Assembly (NCBI RefSeq): GCF_000620165.1 | Contig: NZ_JHVN01000003.1 | Location: forward strand, 62,001 to 126,000 | Reading direction: 5' to 3' | DNA: 64,000 nucleotides | DNA from: Anoxybacillus tepidamans PS2 | GTDB lineage: Bacteria; Bacillota; Bacilli; Bacillales; Anoxybacillaceae | Shown here: one piece after another, positions 1-8,442 of the stretch | Position numbering within the stretch: position 1 is the first letter of the stretch | Layout: every line of letters starts with the position of its first letter | Program-made: the position numbers and the translations under genes | The notes under the pieces: generated by a model | Database searches by the model: none | Told to the model about the DNA's origin: nothing | The model's input: only the letters and a program-made list of their open reading frames with translations

Positions 1-105
1 GCCATCATCCATGATATAGCGCAGCGTTTGTCACCACATTCGGATCGGTCCGATAAGAAAAAGCGTCCCCGCCGATGGCAGAAACGCCGCGGTCTGATTC
101 CTCCA
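1..105. other. Left window edge, no gene assigned
   Basis: On the minus strand a short open frame (ATG overlapping the TGA of the DUF4179 gene) runs about 33 codons before a stop. It resembles no family I recognise and has no well-placed ribosome binding site. It could be a remnant or simply untranslated sequence. Confidence 0.3.
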
Positions 106-1083
106 TCAATTGATCGGAATAGGCTCTTGGTGTAACCGATGGCCTTTCGAATCATAAGCGATTAAGAAATATTTCGTTTGTTCCAAGGTCAACCCATTAA
201 AGCGAACAAACGACACATCGCCTGCATGGTTGGACGTAAAAGCTGACGAATACGTTTTTAGTGCGCCATCTGCGGATTGAATTTTAAAATAAACATCCTC
301 GCTCGTGCTTTGTGACAAGTCGTAATATACAGTTGTTGAAATAGGGGTTGCCACTACCTTTTGGATGGTGACCGTTCCCTTGTTATGCAATGCGATCGTT
401 TTATTTAGCTCAAATGCTTTTTGATCTTCCAATAGTTTAGCCTGAGATGCTGTGATCCGAAACGTCCAAGGCTGTTCAATCTTTTTATCAAAATTCCAAG
501 TATTATAGCTCACTTCAATTTGGAGGTTTTCAGTCCTCATCGATTGATTCAAGGTGATATCATTATAAATCATGAACATGTTGCGATTTAACGGGACCGT
601 TTGCCCTCCGGTTGCTATTGTATAATCCTTGCCGTTGATTTTGACTTTCGGCGTAATATGCGTTCGGTAGTCAAAGTTTACATCCTTTGCCGGCTCGAAT
701 GTGGCGCTTAAAAATAATTGGCGGTCGTCCATCACGACTTCGTTTAATGTTAATTTTCCAAGTTCATTTTCAGCCGTTTCTCCAATCGCAGTTTTATATG
801 CCGAATAGTTGAGAGTTTCATTGGGATTTATATATTTTTCTATGATTCCGCCGACAAATGGCATGCTTGCAATCGTTTCTTTATCGATTGTGAAAAATAA
901 GACGAGGGCACAAACAGCGACAGAAGTGATCCCGGCCCTGGTCCACATTTTCTTCGGTTTCTGCGAAGAAATTTTCTTTTTTACCTGTTTTAAAATTCTT
1001 TTTTGTTCATCATTTGACAGCGCGATTTCTTCAAATTCGCTTAAGTCCAATTTTATATGATTGAGCTCCTTAAAAATAGACAT
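106..1083 (-). CDS. DUF4179-type anti-sigma factor-like membrane protein
   Basis: A 325-residue protein with a soluble basic N-terminus, one membrane segment at about residues 48-66 (AGITSVAVCALVLFFTI) and a large C-terminal part predicted to lie outside the cell. This is the architecture of DUF4179/DUF5643 proteins that pair with ECF sigma factors in Firmicutes. GAGGTG stands before the ATG at 1083. It starts 4 bp after the upstream sigma-factor gene stops, so the two are almost certainly co-transcribed, and the likely role is to hold that sigma factor at the membrane. No zinc-binding anti-sigma motif is seen; the pairing is inferred from context and architecture. Confidence 0.75.
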   Translation of the reverse strand: MSIFKELNHIKLDLSEFEEIALSNDEQKRILKQVKKKISSQKPKKMWTRAGITSVAVCALVLFFTIDKETIASMPFVGGIIEKYINPNETLNYSAYKTAIGETAENELGKLTLNEVVMDDRQLFLSATFEPAKDVNFDYRTHITPKVKINGKDYTIATGGQTVPLNRNMFMIYNDITLNQSMRTENLQIEVSYNTWNFDKKIEQPWTFRITASQAKLLEDQKAFELNKTIALHNKGTVTIQKVVATPISTTVYYDLSQSTSEDVYFKIQSADGALKTYSSAFTSNHAGDVSFVRFNGLTLEQTKYFLIAYDSKGHRLHQEPIPIN

Positions 1084-1087
1084 AGGA

Positions 1088-1624
1088 CTACACCTCTTCT
1101 CTTAACAGAATGCTCCGTAATTTTTTTCTTCCCCTCGAGAGCTTGTTATGTACCCAAGATTCCCTCGTTTCAAATTGTGCGGCGATTTCTTTCGTTGGCA
1201 CGCCCTCGACATAGTATTTTTTGAAAATATCCCGTTCGACATCGGATAGCTCATGCATTAAGCTTTCGAGATGAGACATGCATGACTCCGAAGCTGATGG
1301 CCCCGGTAATCTTTCATTCCATTCAAAGCGGCTTTCATATAGCTTCTGTTTTTTCGACCTTCGCGCATAATCGATCGCCTTGTATTTAGCAATGGCAGCG
1401 ACCCACTGCTTAAATTCATTTTTGGCGGGGTCAAACGAATCAATATGGAACCACACCGACACTAATACATCCGCCAAACATTCTTCCATGTCTTGCTGGT
1501 TGCCATGAAGATATTTTCGAATGACGGCCTTAAGCAGCCCGCCATATGTTTGAAGCATATAAGAAATCGCTTCTTCATTTCTCGCTTTGATTCGTTGAAC
1601 CAAATGTTCTTCCGCAAGCGACAA
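1088..1624 (-). CDS. RNA polymerase ECF-type sigma-70 factor
   Basis: A 178-residue protein with region 2 at about residues 15-90 (QDMEECLADVLVSVW, then FKQWVAAIAKYKAIDYARR) and a region 4 helix-turn-helix at about 120-175 (LSDVERDIFKKYYVEGVPTK, then WVHNKLSRGRKKLR). It would direct RNA polymerase to an extracytoplasmic-stress regulon. The start is a TTG at 1624, with GGAGGGGG six bases before it. It lies first in a two-gene unit with the DUF4179 anti-sigma-like gene. The inducing signal cannot be read from the sequence. Confidence 0.88.
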   Translation of the reverse strand: MSLAEEHLVQRIKARNEEAISYMLQTYGGLLKAVIRKYLHGNQQDMEECLADVLVSVWFHIDSFDPAKNEFKQWVAAIAKYKAIDYARRSKKQKLYESRFEWNERLPGPSASESCMSHLESLMHELSDVERDIFKKYYVEGVPTKEIAAQFETRESWVHNKLSRGRKKLRSILLREEV

Positions 1625-1860
1625 CTCTGCCCCCTCCTTTGCTTTTTTTCCTGTATCCGCTTAGTAATACGTTCCTTATCTTGAAATCCTATCAAAAAAA
1701 TAAACCGATAGAGCAAAAAATTTCTATCGGCAAACAGCATGCGGTTTTATTATGGAGGCGGATGGTTCCATTTGTTATATGTCAACCTTTATGAGCCTCC
1801 CTCTAGAAATAAAGACAGGAATCAGGCTGCTTTCTTAAATTCATATTGTTTTACGTTATT

Positions 1861-2724
1861 TTAATAAATGTTTATATGGCCACTCGATACATTTAGATCG
1901 ATAGGATATTCACCAGACCCATGGGTGCCTTTAATGCTTTTATGCTCTATTTTTTTATTGGTTAACGGAAAATCACATGTGATATTACCGCTGCTTGTTT
2001 TTCCGTTTAAAGTAAAATCAGCACCTTTCGGAAGATTTAGATCCATCCCTCCGGAACTGACTTCAATATTCACAGCCCCTGTTAATTCGTCCATTTGCAT
2101 ACTTAGATTTCCAGATGATAAATCGGCCTCAATCGCTCCACTATAATGCCGTACCTTGAGGTTTCCCGAACCAATATCAAATGCTCCTGATTCTGCCGTT
2201 AATGAGTCGATATCGACATTCCCCGAGGAACTATCGTGTTCAAAACGTTGAACCGATATATTTTTTAGTTTGACGTTTCCTGAGCTCACATCGAGCAGTA
2301 ATTCATCTAATTTCATCGGTTGATTTTTTGAATGACCAGAGAAGCTCAAATTCCCTGAACCCTGATTTATCACTATGTTTCGATCATAATCTTCAGGGAT
2401 ATAAATATTCAGTTTGGCCTTGTTATGAAATAGCCACCCAAACCATTTCTGCTTCACGCTTATATTCACTTTATCTCCTTGTCGCTTAACTGTCAGTTTT
2501 CCCTTTCCATCTAAATCAGCTTGTATGTCTTCACGTTGTTTCGGAATAATCGTTGTGCTGACACCTGAAATATCCATTTCAATCATATCAATTCCCTCTG
2601 ATGTAACAGACTGGTTTTTTTGCTTTCCGAAAGGCCACCAACTAAAATCAACTGGATTCCCGAAGATAAGGGATAAGCCAATCAATCCAATAAGACCTAA
2701 TAAAACGAGAATTTTTCTTTCCAA
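1861..2724 (-). CDS. DUF4097 (LiaG-like) anchored beta-repeat protein
   Basis: A 287-residue protein with an N-terminal membrane anchor (residues 5-22, VLLGLIGLIGLSLIFG). A DUF4097 domain follows, rich in repeats of the form SSGN/GSGN (SSGNVKLKN, SSGNVDI, GSGNLKV, SSGNLSM) that build a beta-solenoid. The family includes LiaG, encoded beside the cell-envelope-stress system LiaRS in Bacillus, and putative adhesins. No liaF/R/S genes are present here. The likely start is a TTG at 2724 after a purine-rich GGAAGGAAGG stretch. Placement beside an ECF sigma gene fits an envelope-stress function, but that is only suggestive. Confidence 0.7.
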   Translation of the reverse strand: MERKILVLLGLIGLIGLSLIFGNPVDFSWWPFGKQKNQSVTSEGIDMIEMDISGVSTTIIPKQREDIQADLDGKGKLTVKRQGDKVNISVKQKWFGWLFHNKAKLNIYIPEDYDRNIVINQGSGNLSFSGHSKNQPMKLDELLLDVSSGNVKLKNISVQRFEHDSSSGNVDIDSLTAESGAFDIGSGNLKVRHYSGAIEADLSSGNLSMQMDELTGAVNIEVSSGGMDLNLPKGADFTLNGKTSSGNITCDFPLTNKKIEHKSIKGTHGSGEYPIDLNVSSGHINIY

Positions 2725-3233
2725 TGTTTTTCCTTCCTTCCAATTAAATTTTACATAGGTTCCTTCCCTCTACTTCGAACCGAACAATTAACTTTTTCAT
2801 GCGCCCCTCAAACGGTTAAACTTCACGGCCAGGTCTTCATGCTCTAATGGTTCAGTTGCCTTTCATTTGTTTGACGACAGAATCGACATTTTGCCGCATA
2901 TTTAGCTGATTTACAACTTGGATTGAGATAAGATCAAGCGACTCTTCCTTTTCTTATCGTAAGAATACAGTAAAAGGGAATTTTCCAAAATGGACCTCAA
3001 ATGTATATTGAAATAAGACTTGAGACTTATATGATGATAAACAAATAATGGGGGGTGTGTAGCGAGGGAATACCTCATATATGTACCGCACAACATAAAA
3101 TTTGATCTTAAGCTCCTGACAAGCGATATGGATCTCCCATTGTTTGACGATGTGTTTTCTTGAAGCCATTTCAATTACCAGCCTTACAATTGACACGCCT
3201 TCGATGGCAGTAAAAACACTGTCTGTGAAAAAT
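2725..3233. other. AT-rich intergenic stretch before the CRISPR repeats
   Basis: About 500 bp without a convincing gene. Two overlapping minus-strand open frames (2911-3174 and 2954-3196) lack credible ribosome binding sites and resemble no family I know. They may be decayed coding sequence. The stretch leads into the CRISPR-like repeats at 3234. Confidence 0.4.
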
Positions 3234-3398
3234 GTTTTTATTCCTTATAGTTAAGATAAAAGCGCAGCCGGAATTTTTCTTGTTCAACTTTCATACGTTC
3301 GTTTCAATCCTTCATAGTTAAAATAAAAACTACAGCTATAACCCGCCAAAACGGAGGCAGTCGTGGATGTTTCAATCCCTCATAGTTAAGATAAAACC
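3234..3398 (-). CRISPR. Orphan CRISPR remnant, three 30-bp repeats and two spacers
   Basis: Repeats lie at 3234-3263, 3301-3330 and 3369-3398, separated by unrelated spacers of 37 bp (3264-3300) and 38 bp (3331-3368). The two right-hand repeats begin GTTTCAATCC and share the core CATAGTTAA. Read on the minus strand they end in ATTGAAAC, the 8-nt 5' handle typical of type I-B/III crRNAs, so transcription should run right to left. The left-most repeat has five mismatches and has lost the handle, as expected of a decayed leader-distal terminal repeat. No cas genes occur in the window. Confidence 0.82.
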
Positions 3399-3444
3399 CA
3401 AAAAATTCCGATAAAATCATCATTTGGAAAATGGATACAATGCT

Positions 3445-3474
3445 ATTATAAAATTTATCTTAAAATTCGAGCAA
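3445..3474 (-). promoter_or_regulatory. Putative CRISPR leader promoter
   Basis: On the minus strand TTGCTC (3469-3474) and a perfect TATAAT (3445-3450) are separated by 18 bp. Transcription would start about 40 bp before the leader-proximal repeat at 3398, inside an AT-rich leader. Motif-based inference only. Confidence 0.5.
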
Positions 3475-3551
3475 TATCTTCTTTTTCTTATCGCTGTAGG
3501 AATTCTAGCCGTTAGAAACCGGTCGTCGATCCCCCGAGTTTTTGACGCTAC

Positions 3552-3588
3552 TAAAAAAAGCCCGAAAAGCAAACACTTTTCGAGCTCT
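3552..3588 (-). terminator. Rho-independent terminator of ycnJ-ycnI
   Basis: On the minus strand AGCTCGAAAAG pairs with CTTTTCGGGCT across a short loop and is followed by a run of seven T. It lies directly after the ycnI stop. Confidence 0.85.
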
Positions 3589-3608
3589 TTTTTACTTGCA
3601 CGCTGTCC

Positions 3609-4259
3609 TTATTTTCTTTTAAATAATGCGATAAGCGAAAGGATGAGAGATGCGATCGAGACGATGAGAGTAGCCGTCTGCATGCCGTTTGTTCCTGATT
3701 GGTTGGCCGTTGTCTCTTCTTTCGCGTTCTCTTTTTGCGCAGCTTGATGGTCATGATGCGTATCATGGCTGTCTGCTGTTGCGGCGGATTGGCTGATTTC
3801 TGTTACCGAATGCGGAGTTTGCGATTTTTCATTGCCTGTCCATTCGACAATCGAGCCGTCTTTGTAATATTGGTACGCATCCCATGCTAATGTGCCTTCT
3901 TTTTCTGGATTTTTAGCCATAAAATCAAATTGCTGAAATTGCCCAGGCAAAAGTCCCGCTCCTGTCGCTTCCCATGTCACTGTTTTGACTTTTCCGGATG
4001 CGTCTTTTTCCATCGTTACCTTCCAGCCATCCGCAGGTTGATACGACACGAATTCGGCTCCCTCCGGAATTTTTAAAGTCACTTTTACAGTCGGCACATC
4101 TTTTTCTACTGGAATTTTGATCGTATACGTTTCCCAAGCGCCTGGTGCCGACATATTTGGCTTCACCGTTACATGGGCGCTTGCCATTCCGGCAAATAAT
4201 AAAAATGCGGCCATGGTCAACGCCATGATTCTCGATGTTCGTAAAATGGCTTTTTTCAT
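3609..4259 (-). CDS. ycnI: YcnI-family copper-associated membrane protein
   Basis: About 216 residues from the start used here. A signal peptide ends near AGMASA-H, leaving an N-terminal histidine (HVTVKPN) that in the DUF1775/YcnI family helps bind Cu(II). The conserved DUF1775 domain occupies about residues 25-150 and includes two tryptophan-containing motifs (GAWETYTIKIP and PADGWKV). A His-rich linker (DSHDTHHDHQ) and a C-terminal membrane anchor follow. I place the start at ATG 4259 because AAAGGAGGAAA lies just upstream; an in-frame ATG 54 bp further upstream has no such site. The gene follows ycnJ by 19 bp, matching the ycnJ-ycnI order in B. subtilis. The protein probably handles copper outside the membrane for YcnJ. 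Confidence 0.9.
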   Translation of the reverse strand: MKKAILRTSRIMALTMAAFLLFAGMASAHVTVKPNMSAPGAWETYTIKIPVEKDVPTVKVTLKIPEGAEFVSYQPADGWKVTMEKDASGKVKTVTWEATGAGLLPGQFQQFDFMAKNPEKEGTLAWDAYQYYKDGSIVEWTGNEKSQTPHSVTEISQSAATADSHDTHHDHQAAQKENAKEETTANQSGTNGMQTATLIVSIASLILSLIALFKRK

Positions 4260-4278
4260 TAATAGATTTCCTCCTTTT

Positions 4279-5925
4279 CTATTGGCTGCCGACAAAACAT
4301 TCAAAATCGGCATCGATGCTTTGCAATGACCGGGTTAATGCGTGGATGTGAATGTTCCAACGCCCCGCCATATTGATCATTCCTTGAGTTTCATATATTC
4401 CGGATCGGTTTCCACGGATTTGCAACACATTTTCTCCCATATCCATTTCTTTTGATGTCAGCGTCACCGTTACTTGCTCGATGTCTTTGACAGGCTGCCC
4501 CTTAAAGTCTTTGATGTCGATCCTTAATTCATTCACTCCTAATATATTAGGAGTCACTTTTAATCTCATTTCATATCCATGAATCTCTTTTACTTGATCA
4601 AAAGGACCTGGGGCAGCTACAGCCGGAGGAAGGTTTGTTAAAATGGCGGCCAAAAGCAGCACACCGACTCCAATCCCCCACTCTGCCCACACGGTCGCAC
4701 CTAGTTTCTTTTTTCTTCGCCGCGCCAACACATGCACAAAAGCCAACAGCAGCATCGCCACCAGCAATATTCCTTTCCAGATTAGAAGTTTTCCATACAT
4801 GGTAGAAAAAAGAGAATTGAAGGTAGGAACTTGCTCGAGGCTCATATATACGCCGGTCAAAATCAACGTGCCGACACAAACGGCTCCCCAGTAAGAAAAT
4901 CGTTTAATGGTTGCCCAATACTTATTCCAATCCGGCCTTTCCTTTTTCGCCAGCGCTTCTAGCGGCAAAGCGAGAGCTATCATGCACAAACCGCCCAGCC
5001 AAATGCTAGCGGCAAGAAGATGCAAAAAATCGATGAAAATAGAAATCACTGGATTTGCAGACGCCGATGCATGACCAATAAACGTTTTCATAAACAACAA
5101 TCCCATTCCGATGATGAGCGATAAAGCCGTCCAAGGCTTAAGCCAACGATCTTTGGAATATGTAATCGCGCAACCTGCGATCAGCAATAATACAAGAAGC
5201 GCAAGCTGAATGAGCCAAACAGAGCCAAACGAATGATCCGTCAGCATTTTCTTCAGCAGCGAAACGCGCCATGCCTGAGACCACGGCACATCCGCTTCGA
5301 CCGTCACCTGCAAAGGCAGGCTTAATAAAATAGAAACGCTCATTCCGTTATAAGCGAGCCAATATAACAATCTATATCTAGATGAAAACGAATATAGTTT
5401 TTGCTTCGGCTCTACGATCTGCTTAAAAAACAGCATGCCGACAAACAGCGACGCACTTATATAAAACAGCCAGCGAATCAACACCATATCCAGTTTAGGC
5501 GAATAACTCTCGGCTTTAGACGGAGCAGATTTCGCGAATTCTCCGTTTTTTCCAACTTGAAACGGAATCGTTCCCTCCACACGATGCCCGTCGCTTGAAA
5601 CGACCTTCCAGCGAACGGTATACGTTCCGTTCGCTAAACGATCTTGTAAGTCCGCTTCGATGATTTTTCGATCATCCTTATCAATGCGAACATCGTGTAA
5701 TTGAATCAGCTGCCCCGATTCGTTTATAAGTTTCAACGAGTAAAAATTCCTTTGAATCGCCTCATTAAACTCAATGCGAATCACACTCGGGGCCTCGCTT
5801 AGCGTCTCGTTCTCTGCCGGCGTCGAACGAACGATGTAAGCATGGGCCAACGAACGGTCAGGGAATAAGCTAAACAGCCAAAAAACAAACAATCCCCATA
5901 TCCATATTTTTTGTAGGCGACGCAA
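4279..5925 (-). CDS. ycnJ: CopC-CopD fusion copper transport protein YcnJ
   Basis: A 548-residue protein. A signal peptide ends at RSLA-HAYIV, so the mature protein begins with the copper-binding His of a CopC domain (to about residue 130; the motif GHRVEGTIPF is visible). A CopD-type bundle of about eight membrane helices follows (about 150-430), and then an extracytoplasmic C-terminal domain with a YtkA-like beta fold. In B. subtilis YcnJ promotes copper uptake under limitation. The start is a TTG at 5925, with AGGAGGTG upstream. The copper repressor gene ycnK, found upstream in B. subtilis, is not present here. Confidence 0.9.
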   Translation of the reverse strand: MRRLQKIWIWGLFVFWLFSLFPDRSLAHAYIVRSTPAENETLSEAPSVIRIEFNEAIQRNFYSLKLINESGQLIQLHDVRIDKDDRKIIEADLQDRLANGTYTVRWKVVSSDGHRVEGTIPFQVGKNGEFAKSAPSKAESYSPKLDMVLIRWLFYISASLFVGMLFFKQIVEPKQKLYSFSSRYRLLYWLAYNGMSVSILLSLPLQVTVEADVPWSQAWRVSLLKKMLTDHSFGSVWLIQLALLVLLLIAGCAITYSKDRWLKPWTALSLIIGMGLLFMKTFIGHASASANPVISIFIDFLHLLAASIWLGGLCMIALALPLEALAKKERPDWNKYWATIKRFSYWGAVCVGTLILTGVYMSLEQVPTFNSLFSTMYGKLLIWKGILLVAMLLLAFVHVLARRRKKKLGATVWAEWGIGVGVLLLAAILTNLPPAVAAPGPFDQVKEIHGYEMRLKVTPNILGVNELRIDIKDFKGQPVKDIEQVTVTLTSKEMDMGENVLQIRGNRSGIYETQGMINMAGRWNIHIHALTRSLQSIDADFECFVGSQ

Positions 5926-6170
5926 CGATTCCCACCTCCTTGCCGCGCCATTCTATTCCGCTTGTTCGCTCCGTCCATTTACAGTTGCTTGACATCATCC
6001 TGGTTCATTTGCGGTACGAACTTTATATTAGACAAACAATTTGAAAAAACTGTGAAGAATGTTTGACATTTTTCATACATCCCTCTGTTATGCAGCATCG
6101 GCTTCTATATAGAAAGACAACATCAATTTTTTGAAAAATAGGCCTTGTTTAATTGTTAAGGTCGATAATT
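5926..6170. other. Intergenic region upstream of ycnJ
   Basis: About 245 bp between the zinc-gene terminator and ycnJ. It should contain the ycnJ promoter; a TAATAT -10-like hexamer is present on the minus strand, but no clear -35 or copper operator could be assigned. Confidence 0.35.
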
Positions 6171-6211
6171 GCAAAAAATTAAGGGAAACCCCGTTTATAA
6201 GGATTTCCCCA
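6171..6211 (-). terminator. Terminator of the znuA-like gene
   Basis: On the minus strand GGGGAAATCC pairs with GGGGTTTCCC across an AT-rich loop, followed by TTAATTTTTTGC. It lies about 60 bp after the stop codon. Confidence 0.8.
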
Positions 6212-6271
6212 TTCTTGTGAAATAAACGCACCCTTTATTCGAAGAAGAAAATTCAATATATTGAAAGATTA

Positions 6272-7207
6272 TTAATATAAGGATAATTTTAACGCATCAA
6301 GATTTTTCTTCATAACCCCTATATAGTCGAGACCTTTTTTCTGATCTTCTTTAGTTAATCCTTCTAATGGATTTAACACTTCTGTTTTAGCCCCTATTTC
6401 ATTGGCCAGCGTTTGAGCTACCTTAGAAGAAACAAGTCCCTCAAAATAAATGACCTTTATATTTTTCTTTTTCATTAACTCCGTTAATTCTGTCAGTTTA
6501 CTAAGACTTGGCTCAACATCTGGAGATAAACCGGCTATTGGAATTTGTGTTATTCCATATTGTTTGGCTAAATATCCAAAGGCAGCATGCTGTGTTACAA
6601 ATTCTTTTTTCTTCGCCTCATTAATTGTCTTTTTGTATAGGCGATCTAAATCAGCGAGTTGAGATTTAAAAACCGCCGCATTTTTTTCATATTGCTCTTT
6701 GTTTTTAGGGTCTTTTTGTTCTAAAGCTTTTGTAATATTATCAACTTCTTGACTGGCTAACACAGGAGAGAGCCATACATGCGGGTCTTTAGAAGCGGTA
6801 TTTTCTTTATGATTTTCACCTTCTTCGGAGATCCCGTCTATCAGTTCAATACCTTTTGAAGCCTCAACGATCTTTAAGTTTGATCGGTCAATACTATTTA
6901 ATACTTTTTCCGTCCATGTTTCAAAATAGCGGCTGTTATAGATAAAAACGTCCGAGTCTTGAATGATAGCCATGTCCTTTGCGGTTGGTTCCCAGTCATG
7001 CGGCTCAACCCCATTTGGTATTAAAAGATCGACATCAGCTAAATTACCAGCAACTTTTTTAGCAAAATAGTACATAGGATAGAAAGTGGTAACAATATGT
7101 AGTTTCTTTGTTCCACGAGCATCTTTTTTGCCCTCAATCTCAGTTGCGTGGGAACAACCGCTTACTAACATAAGAAAAATAATCAAAGGTATGATAAGTT
7201 TTTTCAT
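6272..7207 (-). CDS. znuA: Zinc ABC transporter substrate-binding lipoprotein (ZnuA/YcdH-like)
   Basis: About 311 residues from ATG 7207, chosen because AACGGAGGGAATT precedes it; the in-frame ATG 84 bp upstream lies in the operator region. A lipobox LVSGC gives membrane anchoring. The cluster A-I metal-binding fold shows its histidines in GVEPHDWEP, KDPHVWLSP and TQHAAFGYL, with an acidic ligand region near GLSPDVEPS. It would capture Zn2+ (possibly Mn2+) for import. No permease or ATPase genes of the ZnuBC type follow. It is divergent from a YcgR/YcgQ pair and has a Zur box directly upstream, which supports zinc repression. Confidence 0.88.
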   Translation of the reverse strand: MKKLIIPLIIFLMLVSGCSHATEIEGKKDARGTKKLHIVTTFYPMYYFAKKVAGNLADVDLLIPNGVEPHDWEPTAKDMAIIQDSDVFIYNSRYFETWTEKVLNSIDRSNLKIVEASKGIELIDGISEEGENHKENTASKDPHVWLSPVLASQEVDNITKALEQKDPKNKEQYEKNAAVFKSQLADLDRLYKKTINEAKKKEFVTQHAAFGYLAKQYGITQIPIAGLSPDVEPSLSKLTELTELMKKKNIKVIYFEGLVSSKVAQTLANEIGAKTEVLNPLEGLTKEDQKKGLDYIGVMKKNLDALKLSLY

Positions 7208-7232
7208 AATTCCCTCCGTTAAAATATATAAA

Positions 7233-7247
7233 TTGGAATAATTACGA
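7233..7247. promoter_or_regulatory. Possible second, degenerate Zur site
   Basis: The reverse strand reads TCGTAATTATTCC, matching the first ten positions of the Zur consensus but degenerating at the far end. It lies between the main Zur box and the znuA start. It could be an auxiliary operator or chance. Confidence 0.35.
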
Positions 7248-7292
7248 TTTAAATGAATAATTAATTTTATAGAGGTTGTCGGTTGTCTCAAA

Positions 7293-7307
7293 TCGTAATC
7301 ATTACGA
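7293..7307. promoter_or_regulatory. Zur box in divergent znuA/ycgR promoter region
   Basis: TCGTAATCATTACGA is a perfect 7-1-7 inverted repeat identical to the Bacillus Zur consensus TCGTAATNATTACGA. It lies 86 bp upstream of the znuA start and 116 bp upstream of the ycgR start, so one site could control both directions. Confidence 0.85.
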
Positions 7308-7422
7308 ATTGTATCATATAACGATTATTTATTTAAGTCAATATCAAATGGAAGGAAATTAACTTTAGAGGAACACATACTAATATGATAGGATGAATAA
7401 TTTTGAGGAGGTAGATTTAATA

Positions 7423-8430
7423 ATGGCCTACTTAAATAAACTGCTAAAAGATAGTTTGGTTTTTTTGTTATTTAGTTCCTTTATACTTCTCTTTCTATTT
7501 GCAGAGATCATAAGGAAAAACCCTTTTTTTACTAAAATTCCAAGTACGTTTTTTAATGTAAATACCATTTTCCTGAGCATTATTTTAGAGGCAATCCCCT
7601 TTATCTTATTGGGCGTGTTCGCTTCAGCCATCATTCAATCATTTGTGTCGGAAAATACCCTGCGCAAGATAGTGCCCCGTAATGCTTTTTTAGCCGTTAT
7701 ACCAGCGGCATTGCTAGGCATTATTTTCCCTATTTGCGAATGTGCTATTATTCCGATGGTTCGAAGGTTAATAAAGAAAGGCATGCCTTCACACGTAGGA
7801 ATTGTGTTTATGCTTAGTGCACCTATCCTCAATCCAGTCGTCTATGCTTCTACCTATTTTGCTTTTAAAAGCACACCCTATATAGCAAATGCCAGAATGT
7901 TTGTTGGATTCATAAGTTCTATCATCGTCGGATTAATCATCTACCGGTATTTCAAAGGGGAAAATATTCTTAAAACAACGGAAAATAATACTCACAAACA
8001 CCACCATCACCACCACAAAAAAAGAAATAAATTATTAGAAACGTTATATCATGCCAGCGATGAGTTGTTTGATACAGGGAAATATTTATTCATTGGGGCC
8101 TTCCTCGCTAGTTTATTTCAAACTTTTTTTGACCGCAATGCTCTTTTATCCATAGGAACTAGCACTAGTTTGGCTCCGGGGGCGATGATGGGTTTGGCGT
8201 ATGCTCTTTCCGTCTGCTCTTCAGCAGATGCTTTTGTGGCTTCTTCATTCAGTTCTACCTTTACAGAGGGCGCAATTCTTGCTTTTCTAGTCTTCGGACC
8301 AATGATTGATATAAAAAATACCCTGATGTTATTCGGTTATTTTAAGAAAAAATTTGTTCTATTTTTACTATTGGTTACTTCTATAGTTGTATATTTTTCT
8401 GTCTATATCTTTGACCAACTTTTTATTTAG
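7423..8430 (+). CDS. ycgR: YcgR-like permease (DUF318/UPF0718)
   Basis: A 335-residue integral membrane protein with about eight helices in two repeats. Family landmarks include the cytosine-free motif FPICECAIIPM in the first half and ALSVCSSADAFVASSF in the second, each carrying conserved cysteines used in the ArsP/YraQ permease fold. The cytoplasmic loop between halves has THKHHHHHHKK, a probable metal-binding stretch. The start is ATG 7423, preceded by GAGGAGGT; an in-frame ATG 30 bp upstream lacks a site. The gene is followed 12 bp later by ycgQ. The substrate is unknown for this family; the Zur box and His tract suggest a zinc connection here. Confidence 0.82.
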   Translation: MAYLNKLLKDSLVFLLFSSFILLFLFAEIIRKNPFFTKIPSTFFNVNTIFLSIILEAIPFILLGVFASAIIQSFVSENTLRKIVPRNAFLAVIPAALLGIIFPICECAIIPMVRRLIKKGMPSHVGIVFMLSAPILNPVVYASTYFAFKSTPYIANARMFVGFISSIIVGLIIYRYFKGENILKTTENNTHKHHHHHHKKRNKLLETLYHASDELFDTGKYLFIGAFLASLFQTFFDRNALLSIGTSTSLAPGAMMGLAYALSVCSSADAFVASSFSSTFTEGAILAFLVFGPMIDIKNTLMLFGYFKKKFVLFLLLVTSIVVYFSVYIFDQLFI

Positions 8431-8442
8431 GAGGTGCGCAAG

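Noticed and set aside
3166-3200. A fourth CRISPR repeat to the left
   Set aside because: Spacing would fit, but the sequence shares only scattered bases (TTTCAATTAC) with the repeat.
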